Assembly: GCA_001464955.1 (NCBI GenBank)
Contig: LNEM01000014.1
Span: forward strand, 1-64,000
Source of the DNA: Rhizobiales bacterium Ga0077537
GTDB lineage: Bacteria > Pseudomonadota > Alphaproteobacteria > Rhizobiales > Hyphomicrobiaceae
Direction: 5' to 3'
Length of the DNA stretch: 64,000 nucleotides
The position numbers and the translations under genes were made by a program. Position 1 is the stretch's first letter; every line of letters starts with the position of its first letter. A model generated the notes under the pieces. That model had not been told where the DNA came from. It was given only the letters and a program-made list of their open reading frames with translations, and did not search any database. Positions 62,412 to 64,000 of the stretch are shown here, piece after piece.

Positions 62412-63896
62412 TTGGACCAGAAGGTCGACACGACGGACCGGGTGGAGTTGGCGCGGAGGGGCGGTACGACCGCCCCTCCTGCGCGTTTCACGCGTCTGGG
62501 CCTCTCGGCCAAGCTGCTGGTCCTCACGACCCTCTTCGTGATGCTGGCCGAGGTCCTCATTTTCGTGCCTTCGGTCGCGAACTTCCGGAACAACTGGCTG
62601 CTCGATCGCCTCATGGCGGCGCAGCTGGCATCGCTGGCGGCTGAAGTCTCTCCCACGGGCGCCGTGCCGGAGAAGCTCCGCGCCGAGCTCTTGCGCACGG
62701 CCCAGGTCCGCGCTGTCGCCCTGAAGCGGAACGACCAGCGCCTGCTCGTCCTGCAATCGGACATGCCGGTTGCGATCGACCAGACCTACGACCTCACACA
62801 GCTCAAGAAAGGTGGCCTCGTGGGCCGCTTGGGGGCCATTGGCGATGCTCTCGGCGTGCTTGTCTCGAGCGGCGATCGCATGCTGCGCATCATCGGCCAG
62901 CCCGCCGACGACGCCGGCGACCTGATCGAGATGGTCATTCCCGAGGCGCCGCTGCGCAAGGCCATGTGGGGGTTCGCGTTGAACATCCTCGGCCTCTCCG
63001 TGATCATCTCGATCATCACGGCGGCGCTCGTCTACATGGCGCTGAACCAGCTTCTCGTGCGTCCCATGATGCGGATCGCACGCAACATGGTGCGCTTCGC
63101 CGAGAACCCGGAGGACCGGAGCCGGATCATTTCTCCCTCGGCGCGGAGCGACGAGATCGGCGTCGCCGAACGCGAACTCGCCCACATGCAGACCGAGCTG
63201 GCCCAGCTCCTGAGCCAGAAGAGCCGGCTCGCCGCGCTGGGCCTTGCGGTGAGCAAGATCAATCACGATCTGCGCAACCTGCTGGCCAACACCCAGCTTC
63301 TCTCCGACCGGTTGACATCGACCCCGGATCCGACGGTCCAGCGTTTCGCGCCGAAGCTGATTGCTTCGCTCGACCGCGCCATCGCCTTCTGCAACGACAC
63401 GCTCCGCTTCGGCAAGGCTGCCGAACGCCCGCCCGAGCGCGAGGAGATCGCTCTCCGCGAGCTTGTCGACGAGGTGGCGGACGGACTGGATTTGCCCCGG
63501 GAGGGTGGGATCGGCTGGGACGTCGCGGTGCATGCGGCGCTGCGGGTCGATGCTGACCGCGAACATCTCTTCCGTGTGTTGAACAACTTGATCCGTAATG
63601 CCATTCAGGCGCTGGAAGCCCAGCCGGGCGGCGACGTGCCCTGCGTACGTGTCGCCGCATCGCGGCTCGGCCGATCGGTGACGATCACCGTCTCCGACAA
63701 CGGGCCCGGCATCCCGCCGAAGGCCCGCGAGCATCTCTTTCAGGCCTTCCAGGGCTCGGTGCGGAAGGGCGGGACCGGCCTCGGTCTCGCCATCGCTCAG
63801 GAGCTGATCGTCGCCCACGGCGGTACGCTCCGCCTTCTCGACCGAACGCCCGGCGCCACCTTCGAGATCGTCATTCCGGATCGCATCCCCGACTGA
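62412..63896 (+). CDS. Membrane sensor histidine kinase
   Basis: About 494 residues from TTG 62412 (AGGGAG nine bases upstream); TTG 62370 is an alternative. Helix 1 at about 33-56 (LLVLTTLFVMLAEVLIFVPS), a 130-residue periplasmic sensor, helix 2 (ILGLSVIISIITAALVYMAL), HAMP (VRPMMRIARNMVRFAENP), the phospho-acceptor VSKINHDLRNLLANTQLLSD, then N-box NNLIRNAIQAL, DNGPGIPPKA and GTGLGLAIAQ. Signal unknown; no regulator gene lies before it. Confidence 0.9.
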   Translation: MDQKVDTTDRVELARRGGTTAPPARFTRLGLSAKLLVLTTLFVMLAEVLIFVPSVANFRNNWLLDRLMAAQLASLAAEVSPTGAVPEKLRAELLRTAQVRAVALKRNDQRLLVLQSDMPVAIDQTYDLTQLKKGGLVGRLGAIGDALGVLVSSGDRMLRIIGQPADDAGDLIEMVIPEAPLRKAMWGFALNILGLSVIISIITAALVYMALNQLLVRPMMRIARNMVRFAENPEDRSRIISPSARSDEIGVAERELAHMQTELAQLLSQKSRLAALGLAVSKINHDLRNLLANTQLLSDRLTSTPDPTVQRFAPKLIASLDRAIAFCNDTLRFGKAAERPPEREEIALRELVDEVADGLDLPREGGIGWDVAVHAALRVDADREHLFRVLNNLIRNAIQALEAQPGGDVPCVRVAASRLGRSVTITVSDNGPGIPPKAREHLFQAFQGSVRKGGTGLGLAIAQELIVAHGGTLRLLDRTPGATFEIVIPDRIPD

Positions 63897-63981
63897 CGTC
63901 GCCTTGCGCCCGGCCGGACGATCGGCGACGTTCCGGCTCCACCGCACGAAGCAGCCGTGGCGAAACCTGGGGAGATGTGAC

Positions 63982-64000
63982 GTGAGCCTGCGCGATCTCG
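63982..64000 (+). CDS. First codons of a further gene (runs off the window)
   Basis: GTG at 63982 preceded by GGGGAGATGTGAC, a good ribosome binding site; reads (V/M)SLRDL. Too short to name. A response regulator partnering the kinase upstream would fit the position, but nothing in six codons supports it. Confidence 0.35.

Noticed and set aside
60837-63947. Antisense open frame of about 1,036 codons
   Set aside because: Opposite to the flavoprotein and histidine kinase genes, which have intact motifs; composition is typical of a shadow frame.

Overview
The window is a compact, GC-rich stretch of a bacterial chromosome. The organism looks like an alphaproteobacterium, most likely of the order Hyphomicrobiales (Rhizobiales). 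Reasons are the miaB-phoH-ybeY-corC run, the rpmH-rnpA-yidC-engB run, the neighbouring rsmE and gshA genes (with ubiA close by), two intracellular-type polyhydroxyalkanoate (PHA) depolymerases, a TAXI-type TRAP transporter, a lone TadG-like gene and several small alphaproteobacterial families of unknown function. I see no rRNA, tRNA, insertion sequence, prophage or CRISPR array, so this is chromosomal backbone with short strand switches rather than an island.

Layout. 1-5.9 kb, mostly minus strand: the start of a membrane-anchored Ser/Thr kinase with TolA-like tandem repeats, an APC permease, an orphan protein, a family-25 glycosyltransferase and a patatin-like lipase. 6.2-9.4 kb, plus strand: a TAXI-TRAP solute-binding protein and its fused permease. 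9.4-14.7 kb, minus strand: HutF, a FemAB-like acyltransferase overlapping an alpha/beta hydrolase, and a sodium:solute symporter. 15-19.3 kb, plus strand: a large envelope protein of unknown function, two tiny membrane proteins, then folP overlapping a HupE-like membrane protein. 19.4-24.9 kb: DUF1203, DUF1761, ferredoxin-NADP reductase, acetyl-CoA synthetase and TadG. 25-29.3 kb, minus strand: corC, ybeY, phoH, miaB (RNA processing and ribosome maturation). 29.5-32 kb, plus strand: mobA and mobB, a subtilase-like protein that has lost its catalytic triad, and a small orphan.

32-36.6 kb holds two divergently placed PHA depolymerases around a GST, with inverted repeats resembling PhaR operators, then an SDR dehydrogenase. 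36.6-41.2 kb: an FHA-cyclase, an M48 protease, a DUF6600 protein with coding repeats, and meaB. 41.2-47.5 kb: gshA, rsmE, a host-attachment-family protein, ubiA overlapping a YbgC-type thioesterase that carries an in-frame palindromic repeat, and a GMC oxidoreductase. 47.5-55.2 kb: an LprI-like protein, a DHA2 efflux pump, DUF6455, an arginine-methyltransferase-like enzyme next to a membrane-fused spermidine-synthase-like protein, and a fused molybdopterin-binding/nucleotidyltransferase protein. 55.2-58.6 kb: engB, yidC, rnpA, rpmH behind a clear sigma70-type promoter. 59-64 kb, plus strand: DUF547, a VTT membrane protein overlapping a MerA-like flavoprotein, a sensor histidine kinase, and the first codons of another gene.

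The most unusual signals are the hairpin repeat inside the thioesterase, the pseudo-subtilase, the PRMT-like/spermidine-synthase-like pair, the kinase with 39-residue repeats, and the paired PHA depolymerases with putative PhaR sites. All functional names rest on motif and family recognition by eye; no database search was run.
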